Notes: generated by a model from the letters alone, not told the origin. A DNA stretch of 64,000 bases from Bacteroidota bacterium (GCA_016709725.1 JADJMG010000008.1:186001-250000), one strand, 5' to 3'. Positions 1 to 9,293 are shown, counted from the stretch's first letter. Translations and numbers: made by a program.

Positions 1-2
1 AA

Positions 3-341
3 TGTGTGAGGTGCTTAGAAGAATTTCGAATGCCCATCCACATAGAAAAATCATTGCTCGTGAAGATGGTCGATGAGGTGAATGAGGAATATGATGATGA
101 AGATGAAATCTACATCACCAAAAAAGCGATAGAAATTGACCTTGCCCATAGCCTATACGATTTCCTCACCTTAGAAATCCCATATTGCCCAGTTCATCCA
201 GAAGATGAAAATGGCGTTGAAACTTGTAATCCTGAAGTCTTAAAATACATCAAGAAACAAGAGACAAAAATGGAGGAAAAGGATGACGAAAACAATGGTG
301 ATGCTCGATGGTCGGAGCTTAAGAAGATCAAACTAAACTGA
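3..341 (+). CDS. YceD/DUF177 family protein, 5'-truncated by window edge
   Basis: Only the C-terminal half is present; the reading frame is already open at the first bases. It begins inside the family hallmark C-x-R-C-L-E-E-F, where a Cys codon at 3-5 precedes V-R-C-L-E-E-F. A second Cys pair (C-P-V-H-P, then E-T-C-N-P) follows in an acidic stretch. The protein ends in a basic tail. YceD/DUF177 proteins are encoded directly before rpmF across bacteria and are linked to 23S rRNA and ribosome maturation. Here rpmF starts 29 bases downstream, as expected. The identification rests on the motif plus this synteny. Confidence 0.85.
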   Translation, partial: CVRCLEEFRMPIHIEKSLLVKMVDEVNEEYDDEDEIYITKKAIEIDLAHSLYDFLTLEIPYCPVHPEDENGVETCNPEVLKYIKKQETKMEEKDDENNGDARWSELKKIKLN

Positions 342-370
342 TTATTAACTAATTACAAATACAATAAATT

Positions 371-556
371 ATGCCAAATCCTAAACACAAACACTCGAAA
401 TCGAGAAGGGACAAGCGTCGTACTCATTACAAAGCAACAGCTCCAACACTAGCTATCGATGCTGCAACTGGAGAAGCTCATTTATGGCACCGCGCATTCT
501 GGCACGAAGACAAATTAATGTACAAAGGAAAAATGATTATGGAGCGTGGCGCTTAA
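371..556 (+). CDS. rpmF: 50S ribosomal protein L32
   Basis: This 61-residue basic protein is a structural component of the large ribosomal subunit. The N-terminal M-P-N-P-K-H-K-H-S-K-S-R-R-D-K-R-R matches the diagnostic L32 block (H/N-P-K-x-K-x-S-K-x-R-R-D-K-R-R). It is followed by T-G-E-A-H-L-W-H-R and a Y-K-G-K segment typical of Bacteroidota L32. Length is normal for the family. It lies in the classic yceD-rpmF-plsX-fabH order, which links ribosome and phospholipid or fatty-acid synthesis genes. Confidence 0.97.
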   Translation: MPNPKHKHSKSRRDKRRTHYKATAPTLAIDAATGEAHLWHRAFWHEDKLMYKGKMIMERGA

Positions 557-611
557 TTGCCATTCTTTATTTTCATACTCTCTTTACATTAACCCTTCAG
601 CTTGAAATGCA

Positions 612-1568
612 TTGATAAAAATTGGGATTGATATTATGGGTGGCGATTACGCTCCAAAACAACCTGTTTTGGGCGCAATTCAAGCTTTGCCCGAGTTGCC
701 CGCCAACACACGCTTGGTGCTGTTTGGAGATGAAAAAATCATTCGTGATTTATTCACTTCCGAAGGTGCAGATGTGAGTTTGGTGGATATTGTTCATACT
801 ACCGAGGTAATCGGCATGGATGAATCAGCAACTCGTGCCATTCCCGGAAAACCCGATTCAAGTATTTCACGTGGATTCGAATATCTCAAGAAGGGCGAGA
901 TTCATGGATTTGCCTCTGCTGGAAACAGCGGAGCTATGATGGTGGGTTCGATGTTTAGTGTGAAAACCATTCCTGGTATTCTACGTCCTGCTATTTGTTC
1001 CATTATTCCTAAGGAAGATGGAAGCACAGGTGTTTTTTTAGATGCCGGTGCGAATGCCGATTGCAAGCCTGAACATTTACAACAGTTCGCCATCTTAGGA
1101 AGTCTTTTTTTAGAACACGTGCACGGTGTGAAAAATCCGAAAGTTGGATTAATGAACATCGGTGAAGAAGAAGAAAAAGGAAATATGCTTTGCAAGGAAA
1201 CACATCCTCTTTTAAAGCAAACAAAAGAAATAAATTTTATTGGAAACATTGAAGGCCGTGATCTTTTTAATGACAAGGCCGATGTGATTGTATGCGATGG
1301 ATTCGTAGGCAATGTCATTCTCAAGTTAGCCGAATCGTTTTACAGTTTAATCAGAAGAAGAAAGATCAAGGATGAATATTTTGATCGTTTCAACTTTGAA
1401 AATTATGGCGGTACTCCTGTTTTAGGAGTGAATGCACCCGTCATCATTGCGCATGGCATCTCGAATGCTACTGCAATCAAAAACATGATACATATTACGC
1501 TTAAAGTGACCACTGCCGGATTAACCGAAAAGATTACTCAAGCGGTTCATGAAAGCATTACTCAATAA
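612..1568 (+). CDS. plsX: Phosphate acyltransferase PlsX
   Basis: PlsX makes acyl-phosphate from acyl-ACP, the first step of the PlsX/PlsY route to phosphatidic acid. The N-terminus I-K-I-G-I-D-I-M-G-G-D-Y-A-P is the family signature, with S-A-G-N-S-G-A around residue 103 and C-D-G-F-V-G-N-V near residue 230. At 318 residues the length is usual. The start is a TTG: the ATG at 607 hits a stop after one codon, and the next in-frame ATG (636) would remove the conserved N-terminus. The downstream fabH start is separated by only three bases, so the two are probably co-transcribed. Confidence 0.95.
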   Translation: MIKIGIDIMGGDYAPKQPVLGAIQALPELPANTRLVLFGDEKIIRDLFTSEGADVSLVDIVHTTEVIGMDESATRAIPGKPDSSISRGFEYLKKGEIHGFASAGNSGAMMVGSMFSVKTIPGILRPAICSIIPKEDGSTGVFLDAGANADCKPEHLQQFAILGSLFLEHVHGVKNPKVGLMNIGEEEEKGNMLCKETHPLLKQTKEINFIGNIEGRDLFNDKADVIVCDGFVGNVILKLAESFYSLIRRRKIKDEYFDRFNFENYGGTPVLGVNAPVIIAHGISNATAIKNMIHITLKVTTAGLTEKITQAVHESITQ

Positions 1569-1571
1569 CCA

Positions 1572-2561
1572 ATGACAAAAATTACTGCTGCAATTACCGC
1601 TGTGAACGCATGGGTACCACCCGATGTTCTTTCCAATAAGGATCTAGTGACCATGGTTGACACCACGGAAGAGTGGATTATGTCACGCACAGGAATTAAT
1701 GAAAGACATATTTTAAAAGGAGAAGGTCTTGGCTCTTCCGACATGGCAGTACAGGCAATTTTACCTCTGCTTAAAAAACGGGGAATTGGTGCCGATGAAA
1801 TCGAACTCATCATTTGTGCCACCACCACTCCTGACATGCAATTTCCGGCGACAGCTAATATTATTGCTGATAAAATCGGAGCTGTGAATGCCTGGGGTTA
1901 CGATGTTAATGCTGCTTGCTCTGGATTTATTTTCGCATTATCAACCGCAACCAAATTCATCGAAACAGGCACGCACAAGAAAGTGCTAGTAGTTGGTGTA
2001 GATAAAATGTCGAGTATTATTGACTACACCGATCGTGCAACTTGCGTTATTTTTGGAGATGGCGGGGGTGCGGTACTGTTAGAGCCCAACGAAGAAGGTA
2101 ACGGCATCATGGACTCGATTTTGAGAGTGGATGGGTCAGGACGCGCATTTCTGCACCAAAAGGCTGGTGGTAGCGTTAAGCCGGCAACGTTAGATACTGT
2201 TGCTGCCAAAGAACATTTTGTTTACCAGGAAGGACAAACCGTTTTCAAATTTGCAGTGACCAAGATGGCCGACGTGAGTGCGGAAATCATGGAAAAGAAT
2301 AACCTTACTGGCTCCGACATCGCATGGCTTATTCCGCATCAAGCTAACAAGCGCATTATTGACGCTACAGCCCGACGCATGGGTTTACCCGACGACAAAG
2401 TTACACTGAACATCGAACGTTACGGAAACACAACCAATGGCACCATTCCACTTTGTTTATGGGAGTGGGAAAAGAAATTCAAAAAAGGCGACAACATTAT
2501 CATCGCCGCTTTCGGAGGTGGATTCACCTGGGGAGCGATTTGGGTGAAGTGGGCGTATTAG
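1572..2561 (+). CDS. fabH: Beta-ketoacyl-ACP synthase III (KAS III)
   Basis: FabH condenses acetyl-CoA (or a branched primer) with malonyl-ACP to start fatty-acid synthesis. The catalytic triad is visible: Cys116 in N-A-A-C-S-G-F, His256 in I-P-H-Q-A-N and Asn286 in Y-G-N-T-T-N-G-T. The glycine-rich C-terminal F-G-G-G-F-T-W-G is present. At 329 residues it is full length. It follows plsX by three bases. In many Bacteroidota accB and accC come next; here they lie at 39-41 kb, with accessory genes in between. Confidence 0.96.
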   Translation: MTKITAAITAVNAWVPPDVLSNKDLVTMVDTTEEWIMSRTGINERHILKGEGLGSSDMAVQAILPLLKKRGIGADEIELIICATTTPDMQFPATANIIADKIGAVNAWGYDVNAACSGFIFALSTATKFIETGTHKKVLVVGVDKMSSIIDYTDRATCVIFGDGGGAVLLEPNEEGNGIMDSILRVDGSGRAFLHQKAGGSVKPATLDTVAAKEHFVYQEGQTVFKFAVTKMADVSAEIMEKNNLTGSDIAWLIPHQANKRIIDATARRMGLPDDKVTLNIERYGNTTNGTIPLCLWEWEKKFKKGDNIIIAAFGGGFTWGAIWVKWAY

Positions 2562-2562
2562 G

Positions 2563-2645
2563 AATTGGTGGATTGGTAGATTGGTAAATTGGCAAATTGT
2601 TTTCGCTGCGCCCGTTGCGTGAACGCTGCGTTCGTTGCGTTTAAG
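2563..2645 (+). repeat. Composite intergenic repeat: 8-bp ATTGGTAR tandem followed by GCG-rich unit
   Basis: Directly after the fabH stop, ATTGGTRR-type units (attggtgg, attggtag, attggtaa, attggcaa) are repeated about four times. A GC-rich stretch follows (gctgcgcccgttgcg, then gaacgctgcg, then gttgcgtttaa). A clearly related arrangement, in the same orientation, lies at 49405-49505 (attggtgtattg tandem, then agcgcccgctgct, gaaacgctgc, gtggcgtttaa). The order of parts is conserved, which argues for a dispersed family rather than chance. Confidence 0.6.
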
Positions 2646-2661
2646 TGTAAATATTATGCAA

Positions 2662-4182
2662 CTACAATTTCAATATTTTTCCTTGAATCTTATCTTTCTC
2701 CGTAACCAAGGACACTATATACACCCCACTAGCAATTCCATTCATCGCAATCTCTCCCGTAAAATACCCACCACTCATCACCTCCACTTCCCTCTCCACT
2801 ACCACTCTCCCCTCCACATCAAACAACCTCAACACCCCGCTCTTCCCTTTCAACTTCGACGCATTCACATGAATCATATTCCACTGGTGATTGTACCATG
2901 CTTGAAAAAAAACATCATTCTTTTCTTCATTTTCGTTAATGCCTACCGTTAGGGTATCGCAGGGTGAGCCGACCCATGCACCAAGCTCATAATCGGGATT
3001 GTTGGGTAAGCCGTAATACGTTCTAGCACCTCCTAAGTAAAAACTAAACGGTTGAAAATCGCAGGCGAGGCCGAGAGAATCGGGTTGGTTGATGACGCTG
3101 AGGTGGGTGTTGTATATAGTGTAAAGACTATCTGGATATGGTATAGAGGCCGTTAAATCAACTGAAGTTAAGTATATTTTACCATCAGGTGCTAATTTCA
3201 TTGCACCAAAACCTACATCCGAATTTGGTGCAGTATAAATAACTTGTCGACTTCCATTAATATTCGCTGATGTAAGATCATATTGATACAATGTATCTAA
3301 GAATCCTAATCCATTTGGATGAGTATATGCACTTACATATACTTTAGTATCATCAGGTGAAAAAGCACCAGATGTATAAAATGGATAGCCAGCTGTTCTT
3401 TCAGCTTCAATAGTTACTGGATTTGATAATATGCCAGAACATCTGTCGAAAGAATATTTAGAAAGGAGACCGCGCCAATCTAAATTAAGAAATTCATCTC
3501 CGTTATTGTTAAAAACTGCTTGACCCCCTCCTGTAGAATGCATAGGACCAATGTTCTGAATATTTACATTTATTCCTAAAGGACTTATTTTATAAATATA
3601 AAAATCGTTAAAGCCCGTAAAATTAACTGGATCCCATCTTTGAAAAACCAACCACCAATCCCTTCCATTCCCATGTCGTACCGCAGTAAGTCCATCAAAC
3701 GCCGGAAAATTATTCAACTGAACATTTTTTTGAATTACTATCCCTGAATCATTGTTGGCTTTATAATTTATAAGTGTGTAGTATAATCCAAAATTTTGCT
3801 GGATGGTTACTCCAATACTAAAAATATATGCTAACGAATCAGAATCAGGCAACGGAAGTATTATCATTTCATGGTACCATCCTTCTCCGATAATGCTATC
3901 ACTTCCAGAAATTGAATAGCCATGCTTATTAAAAGTTTTGGTATTGTTAAAGATCATATTAGTATATGAAGTTTGTGATGCTAATAATATAGTGCTGGAA
4001 TCGGAAATGGAAGTTACTGTACCTCTTCCATGTATACTAGAAAAACCTATATTGGCAGTAAGAGTGTCATTCCATTTTATTGCACAGCTATCACCGAACA
4101 CCCAAAAATTATTATTGAATTGAGCATGCATCTCCCCAAAACCAATAATGAAAAAAAACAAAAGAAGGAGGGGGTGTTTCAT
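2662..4182 (-). CDS. Secreted T9SS sorting-domain protein, propeller-like
   Basis: This is a 506-residue secreted or surface protein of unknown binding specificity. A signal peptide (hydrophobic L-L-L-L-F-F-F-I-I-G-F, cleavage after M-H-A) opens the protein. The middle has repeated short strands with aromatic and D/G-rich turns, such as F-S-P-D-D-T-K-V-Y-V-S and L-A-P-D-G-K-I-Y-L, which resemble beta-propeller blades (an inference). The last roughly 80 residues form a type A T9SS sorting domain: L-R-L-F-D-V-E-G-R-V, G-V-Y-I-V and a basic end K-I-L-K-L. It has its own transcription unit, convergent with fabH. Confidence 0.8.
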   Translation of the reverse strand: MKHPLLLLFFFIIGFGEMHAQFNNNFWVFGDSCAIKWNDTLTANIGFSSIHGRGTVTSISDSSTILLASQTSYTNMIFNNTKTFNKHGYSISGSDSIIGEGWYHEMIILPLPDSDSLAYIFSIGVTIQQNFGLYYTLINYKANNDSGIVIQKNVQLNNFPAFDGLTAVRHGNGRDWWLVFQRWDPVNFTGFNDFYIYKISPLGINVNIQNIGPMHSTGGGQAVFNNNGDEFLNLDWRGLLSKYSFDRCSGILSNPVTIEAERTAGYPFYTSGAFSPDDTKVYVSAYTHPNGLGFLDTLYQYDLTSANINGSRQVIYTAPNSDVGFGAMKLAPDGKIYLTSVDLTASIPYPDSLYTIYNTHLSVINQPDSLGLACDFQPFSFYLGGARTYYGLPNNPDYELGAWVGSPCDTLTVGINENEEKNDVFFQAWYNHQWNMIHVNASKLKGKSGVLRLFDVEGRVVVEREVEVMSGGYFTGEIAMNGIASGVYIVSLVTEKDKIQGKILKL

Positions 4183-4501
4183 GATATAAAGGTAGGTAAA
4201 ATAATTATTTCAGTTACGTGAAAATTGGGCTTCGGTTTGGGAAGCTGCTGGTCACGAAGCCTCGCGACTGGCTTCTAGCTGCTAGATTTTTTTTGGAGTG
4301 AATCAATTTTACTTCGAAAAATATTATTTAGGCCCCGCGACCGCCGCGCCTCCCCCGCGCTCCCCGCGGTTAAACAGTCAGCACTATAAAAAATCGTTCA
4401 CGCTTCTCCTACTTCTTAGAAAAAACTATTGAATACATATTATCTATCTTCTGTTAAACCACCCTTCGATTTATTATCGAATTAATAAAAGAAGAAATAA
4501 A
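4183..4501. other. Intergenic stretch with a very GC-rich C/G-tract segment
   Basis: No gene is seen. The notable part is 4331-4371, almost entirely G and C (ggccccgcgaccgccgcgcc, continuing tcccccgcgctccccgcgg), in strong contrast to the AT-rich surroundings. Read on the minus strand it holds G-runs of four and five separated by short spacers. A small palindrome, tctag-ctg-ctaga, followed by a T-run lies at about 4276-4296. Confidence 0.6.
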
Positions 4502-6667
4502 TTAATACTTCACAATCCGTTTCACTTTTTCTACACCACCGCAAGTAAGTCGTACAAGATAAACTCCTGACTCTAGTTCTTGACCCAACAGCATTGTGTT
4601 TTTACCACCTTTTAGCATCTCGCTGGTAATTACTTTTCCGTCGACAGAAGTAATTTGCAAACTTCCGCTTTCGGTTTCTGGAAGGAAAATATTTACTTCG
4701 GTTTGATTGTAAAAAGGATTTGGACTGATCTCCATCTCTACTCCTTCTAGTTGTGCACCATCTCCTAAACGACAATTGACTGTGACTTGTACTGCAGCTG
4801 ATGTTTTCACACATCCTGTGGCAGTATTAGTAATATTTACTCGGTAAGCTCCAGCGGTTTTTGCTGAGTGGGTAGCAGAAGTTGCGCCATTGATGGTAAT
4901 ATTATTTTGTGTCCATTGATAAGTTAAATTGGCTCCGGTATTAGCAGAAAGTACCACGCTATCGCCTACACAAAAAGTAGTTGGTCCGTTCGCAGTAATA
5001 TTTGCTTGTGTATTGTTTACCGTTACCGTAATTGCATTGGAAGTACTTGTACATCCAAATCCATTTGTAGCGATGACAGCATACACTCCAGTAGCTCCAG
5101 CCGTATAGTTGGAAGAGGTAGCACCTGCAATCGCAGTTCCATTTTTTGTCCAAACGTAAGTGAGACCAACATCACCGGTTGAAGAAAGTAGAACACTACC
5201 GCCGGTACAAAAAGCAATAGGACCATTCGCCGAAATCGCAATAGTAGGAAGAGGATGTATGGTCACTGTTTGCGGTGTAGATGTTCTAAATCCGCAACTA
5301 TTCGTAACTTTCACTTTATAACTTCCAGAGGTATAAGCGGTGTATATTGAATCGGTAGCTCCTGTAATGTTTGTGCTTCCAATTTTCCATTGATAGGATA
5401 ATCCAGCACCTGTATTTGCCTTTAACGTTACTCCATTACCGTTACACACCGAAGCAGCACCCTGTATGGTAGCAGTGGCTACAGGCGTATTTACAATTAC
5501 AGGAATAATGTTGGAGGTTTTACTACATCCAAATCCATTCGTCACAATAACTTTATAGCTAGCGGTAGCTTTAGCGGCATAGGTATTCCCGGTTACGCCT
5601 GCAATGGTGGAAGAATTTTTCTTCCAAACAAACGTATAGCCACTACCTGGACTTGCACTTAACACCACTGAATCGCCTGGACAAAATGTAGTCACACTTC
5701 CTGCTGAAATGGTAGCAACAGGTTTTGGGTTAACAGTTACAGGAATTCCAGTAGAAATATTTGTACATCCCACTGAACTCGTAACAACAACTCTATAGGT
5801 ACCATTTGCAATGGCTGTATAATTAGAAGAAGTTGCTCCAGCAATATTTACATTATTCTTTTGCCACTGATATCCTAAACCTGCACCAGTATTTGCATTT
5901 AACACTACATTACCACCTTGGCAAAAAGTAGTGTTCCCAGCTGCAGTGCTGGATGCTGTTGGAGGAGCGTAAACCGTGATATAAGAATTCTTAATAGTTG
6001 AATCTGTTCCGCTAGCATTGGTTGTAACTAGTGACACTGGATAAACTCCAGGTGTGTTATATGCAACAGTAGGATTATTATTAGTAGCAGTAGCTGGAGT
6101 TCCACCCGTAAAGTACCACTTTTTTGAAAGTACCGTTCCACCGGTAGTATTTGAAAATTGAATACTCTCTCCAGGACAAATTGTAGAATCATTTACGGTA
6201 AAAGAAGCTACTGAATAATTATAGGAAAGAGTAAGTCCGTTAATATATGGATCATTGCAGCAACTACATCCCATGCCTGAAGGACAAGCATCCTGTACAT
6301 AGACACGCATCATCACAGATCCACCACCCGATTGAATCGCACTATTTAGTGTTGAGGAAGAAATGATGTAAGTAAACGGTACAAACCCGCACATACTCAC
6401 TCCGGATTGTTGAACCAATGTTTGATAATTACCATTCAAAAAAATCTGAATGTTCATGCTCGGATTTCCAATTCCTACGTCCTGACAACCTAGCCAGTTA
6501 CAAGTTATCGTACCGCTGGCTGCATTGCCTGGGGTATTTGTAAATACTATGGGAGTAGCTTGATATACGCTTTGCATATTCGGCACAGTTTGCGTGTAAG
6601 TACCCGTTTGTGCTAACCCTGATAATGCTGCAAATAACAGCACTAAAATTGAGGTAAATAATTTCAT
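4502..6667 (-). CDS. T9SS-secreted adhesin with PKD and five Ig-like repeats
   Basis: The protein has about 721 residues. The start is the ATG at 6667, which gives a clean signal peptide (M-K-L-F-T-S-I-L-V-L-L-F, cleavage after G-L-A-Q); an upstream in-frame start would put 13 residues before it. After an N-terminal region comes a PKD-like domain (W-Y-F-T-G-G-T-P-A-T, then Y-N-T-P-G-V-Y). About five tandem Ig-like repeats of roughly 75-80 residues follow, each built on F-C-x-G-x-S-V-x-L, Y-x-W-x-K-N, I-x-G-A-T and Y-x-V-x-V-T. A type A T9SS sorting domain ends the protein (E-I-S-P-N-P-F, G-V-Y-L-V-R-L, R-I-V-K-Y). Its role in adhesion or gliding is inferred. Confidence 0.85.
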   Translation of the reverse strand: MKLFTSILVLLFAALSGLAQTGTYTQTVPNMQSVYQATPIVFTNTPGNAASGTITCNWLGCQDVGIGNPSMNIQIFLNGNYQTLVQQSGVSMCGFVPFTYIISSSTLNSAIQSGGGSVMMRVYVQDACPSGMGCSCCNDPYINGLTLSYNYSVASFTVNDSTICPGESIQFSNTTGGTVLSKKWYFTGGTPATATNNNPTVAYNTPGVYPVSLVTTNASGTDSTIKNSYITVYAPPTASSTAAGNTTFCQGGNVVLNANTGAGLGYQWQKNNVNIAGATSSNYTAIANGTYRVVVTSSVGCTNISTGIPVTVNPKPVATISAGSVTTFCPGDSVVLSASPGSGYTFVWKKNSSTIAGVTGNTYAAKATASYKVIVTNGFGCSKTSNIIPVIVNTPVATATIQGAASVCNGNGVTLKANTGAGLSYQWKIGSTNITGATDSIYTAYTSGSYKVKVTNSCGFRTSTPQTVTIHPLPTIAISANGPIAFCTGGSVLLSSTGDVGLTYVWTKNGTAIAGATSSNYTAGATGVYAVIATNGFGCTSTSNAITVTVNNTQANITANGPTTFCVGDSVVLSANTGANLTYQWTQNNITINGATSATHSAKTAGAYRVNITNTATGCVKTSAAVQVTVNCRLGDGAQLEGVEMEISPNPFYNQTEVNIFLPETESGSLQITSVDGKVITSEMLKGGKNTMLLGQELESGVYLVRLTCGGVEKVKRIVKY

Positions 6668-6720
6668 ATTTATGGAGTGGTTTGGAACCAACGAAAATAA
6701 CAACAATTTATATTAATAAA

Positions 6721-6744
6721 AGGCACATATTAAGTTAAACCAAC
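6721..6744 (+). repeat. Left copy of a 24-bp distant inverted repeat (partner 37110-37133)
   Basis: The sequence aggcacatattaagttaaac plus caac matches the reverse complement of 37110-37133 at 22 of 24 positions. The DNA just inside both copies shares a further loose resemblance (a TTTAA-CTATATATG motif). The pair brackets most of the AT-rich accessory region. Confidence 0.6.
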
Positions 6745-6749
6745 CTTAT

Positions 6750-6806
6750 AAACCTTAACAATATATGATTTTAACCAATTGCTTTAACTATATATGGTTA
6801 AGGTTT
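6750..6806. repeat. 57-bp imperfect palindrome in intergenic DNA
   Basis: Perfect 10-bp arms aaaccttaac (6750-6759) and gttaaggttt (6797-6806) are extended inward, after one mismatch, by six paired bases and a G:T pair (aatatatg against tatatat). The unpaired centre is about 21 bases. It sits between the divergent genes at 6667(-) and 6992(+). The rest of the 6668-6991 gap is AT-rich with no gene seen. It could be an operator or hairpin; there is no T-run to support a terminator. Confidence 0.6.
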
Positions 6807-6991
6807 GTTTTCCCTGGATAAAATTAAAAGGCTCCCTCTGTAAATAAAAAATTAGAAGAATTATCCCCGTTTGGGTATTTAGTCTTTACTTTTTTAAAAT
6901 AGGTAATAACTTGGTCTATTATTCCCTTATCATGCTTCTTCGAGTCATTCAATCATTAAAAAAATTAATTTTGCTCATAAAGTCAATAATT

Positions 6992-7402
6992 ATGAACGAA
7001 ATGGATGTAAAGAAAGCCAATGATAAGTTTATCAATCTTCGTGCAATTACTAAAACCAAAATTGACAATTTTGAAAATTATCTTAGTTTAGGGACTGGAC
7101 TTTCACATAAGAAAAGAGAGATGGACTCTATAGAATTTTTTGTTTTCGACAAGAGATATATCATAGAAGTCACTTATTATGCTTTTCATAACAAAGTACT
7201 GTTTCAAACATCACAAATAATCATTGACACTCAAGAATATAATAAATTTAATAAAATATTGATTCCAGAATTTGATATACTTTATATACACCCTGATGCA
7301 TGGATATTTCGGCAAGGCAAAAGACCTATTGATGATTTTAATAAAGATTATTCAACCATTTTATTGAATCACTACGTAGAAAATAGTATTCCGGACTTTT
7401 AG
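6992..7402 (+). CDS. Hypothetical protein
   Basis: The family is not recognised. The preferred start is ATG 6992, giving about 136 residues that begin M-N-E-M-D-V-K-K; a longer reading from 6911 would add a hydrophobic, low-complexity leader. The protein is mixed alpha/beta, with no signal peptide or membrane segment and no Cys cluster. It is followed after 60 bases by another unknown gene on the same strand, so the two may be co-transcribed. The AT-rich codon use matches the accessory region rather than fabH. Confidence 0.55.
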   Translation: MNEMDVKKANDKFINLRAITKTKIDNFENYLSLGTGLSHKKREMDSIEFFVFDKRYIIEVTYYAFHNKVLFQTSQIIIDTQEYNKFNKILIPEFDILYIHPDAWIFRQGKRPIDDFNKDYSTILLNHYVENSIPDF

Positions 7403-7462
7403 TATTCTTATTTAAATATTACAATTACAATATAATTATATCATCTCATAAATCACTAATCA

Positions 7463-8329
7463 ATGCTCAAAAAATTATTGAACAAATTATTTAAAATTCG
7501 TCAAGAAACACAAAGTACAGGTTTTTATAAAATAGACGGTAGCAAATTAATTCTATTTGAACCAATTAATAATACTATATATGGGGCAATTCAACATCTT
7601 GGGTATATTAATAATCGAATTCATATTGTACATATTTTTAATTCATCTGCTCTTAGCTGTATTGGATTTAAAACTTTTACAAAAGAATTAATTTTTGTTC
7701 TCATCAAAGAATCAAATAAAAATGTTACTATAAATGACATTACAAAGGAAGTAAATAAAATAGATTGGAGTGATGAATATTCAAGTTTAAATATTGAGGA
7801 TATTTTAAACGAAGGAATTGTTCAAAAGTCTTTTGATTTTAACTTTTTAAAGTCAACAATTAAAGATTTATCAGTCGATGGCGAAAACTTATTTAAATCA
7901 GAAAAATTGGGCTTATATTTTCAGTTTGAAAATGAACTATTAATTGCTCATGCCTCATTAGGGTGGGATTCTATAGCTACAAAATGGTTAAGAAACCTGA
8001 ATATTAACATGGTTAAAAAAATGATAGATGAAGCCAATCTTTATCAAAGCAATGAAATTGATGTTTATGAAGAAGTCAACAATCAATGCGAATCATTATT
8101 AAAAATACCGAATGCAATACAGAATGAGTTTATACCGTTACATATGAAAGAAAATAGTAATATTAATTTTTATAATTTGTTAATAGCTCACTATACACGA
8201 AATTGTAGCATACAGAATTTTCTATTGATGAACAAAGGTAGAATTAAACAAATTGATACTAATTTTTACGAAGCGGGGCATTTTAAGTACAGATTCGAAA
8301 ATGATAAGTTAATCGATGTCTTTAACTAG
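7463..8329 (+). CDS. Hypothetical protein
   Basis: The protein has 288 residues and no recognised family. The N-terminus is basic (M-L-K-K-L-L-N-K-L-F-K-I-R), and a hydrophobic alpha/beta stretch follows (residues 30-75). The body is acidic and Asn-rich, with no catalytic motif that can be named. No membrane segment is evident. It is preceded on the same strand by another unknown gene. Codon use is strongly AT-biased. Confidence 0.6.
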   Translation: MLKKLLNKLFKIRQETQSTGFYKIDGSKLILFEPINNTIYGAIQHLGYINNRIHIVHIFNSSALSCIGFKTFTKELIFVLIKESNKNVTINDITKEVNKIDWSDEYSSLNIEDILNEGIVQKSFDFNFLKSTIKDLSVDGENLFKSEKLGLYFQFENELLIAHASLGWDSIATKWLRNLNINMVKKMIDEANLYQSNEIDVYEEVNNQCESLLKIPNAIQNEFIPLHMKENSNINFYNLLIAHYTRNCSIQNFLLMNKGRIKQIDTNFYEAGHFKYRFENDKLIDVFN

Positions 8330-8393
8330 ATCAATGACTGAGAGGCTGTAAAATAAATTTTCAATTTGAGAATGGGCTCATAATAAATGATGA

Positions 8394-9293
8394 TCAACTC
8401 TTGAAAGGAACATTCTCAATATTGACTATTATTTGTAAAATACCTTCTCTTATTCTATGAATTATATTTAATTGTTCTTCTAATTGCAATATTTCAATTC
8501 CATTTTCTTCGCTGAAATTAGCATATTTTCTAATTAATTCATTTTTTCTTTTCAGCATATCCATGTGAAATATAAAATTGGGTTCAACATCATTATCATC
8601 TCTATCTTTTTCGGTAATTTCGATTAGCGGAACGATGTATTTTTCTCTAACGTGCGAATATTTATATTCAAATAAAGTTCCTATTCCTGCCAAAGGTAAA
8701 CTTTTAAAATTTTCAGATAAGTCCTTGTATAATGTGCATCCATTTTTTACTAAGTCATTCTTAAAAGAATAGTTTGACAAATGGGTTTCAAAATCCTTGT
8801 GTGCTGCAACAACTAAGTTCCAAACTTCTTTTGACTTTTTTATATATACGTTATAATGCTTTTCAACTTCAATTATTTTTTCACCTAATATTTTGAATTC
8901 AAAGACCAGATTAAAATAAGTTTTGAATAAATCTTCTTCACTTCCCTTTCTATTATAGACTGCATAACCTATTACCCTTTCATCATAATAATCATTATAT
9001 TCAGACAATTTTATTGAAGACAAATGCTTTCCCTGATTAATAAATGAATAACTTTCCTTATGAAAATTAATTACATTATTATATTCAATAAGTCCAAGAT
9101 TTACTTGCTCCAGCATTAACCTTAATTTCATAAAGAATAATTTTGAATCCTTTTCCTCATTCTCCAATTTACTCTTTCTATCTCTACTCTTATCTTTATG
9201 AAATACAAAGTATGCTATAGAAAATGAGAAAACAGCAGTGAGGAATGCTTCCCATATAATATTAAAATTAAACTCCAAAAGAATATAAAACAT
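8394..9293 (-). CDS. Membrane-anchored coiled-coil hypothetical protein
   Basis: The protein has 299 residues. One N-terminal transmembrane segment (about residues 10-30, A-F-L-T-A-V-F-S-F-S-I-A-Y-F-V-F) is followed by a highly charged K/D/E linker. A long helical cytoplasmic part comes next, with coiled-coil character near the C-terminus (residues 245-290). No enzyme motif is seen. It starts 44 bases after the stop of the Abi_C gene on the same strand, so the two probably form an operon. A membrane partner for an abortive-infection protein is plausible but is inference only. Confidence 0.6.
   Translation of the reverse strand: MFYILLEFNFNIIWEAFLTAVFSFSIAYFVFHKDKSRDRKSKLENEEKDSKLFFMKLRLMLEQVNLGLIEYNNVINFHKESYSFINQGKHLSSIKLSEYNDYYDERVIGYAVYNRKGSEEDLFKTYFNLVFEFKILGEKIIEVEKHYNVYIKKSKEVWNLVVAAHKDFETHLSNYSFKNDLVKNGCTLYKDLSENFKSLPLAGIGTLFEYKYSHVREKYIVPLIEITEKDRDDNDVEPNFIFHMDMLKRKNELIRKYANFSEENGIEILQLEEQLNIIHRIREGILQIIVNIENVPFKS

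Noticed and set aside
902..1324. Minus-strand open frames inside plsX
   Set aside because: They are shadows of a conserved gene, with no protein-like composition of their own.
2635..2952. Plus-strand open frame overlapping the end of the T9SS gene
   Set aside because: It lies antisense to a well-supported sorting domain, has His/Pro-rich composition typical of a reverse reading and lacks a credible start context.
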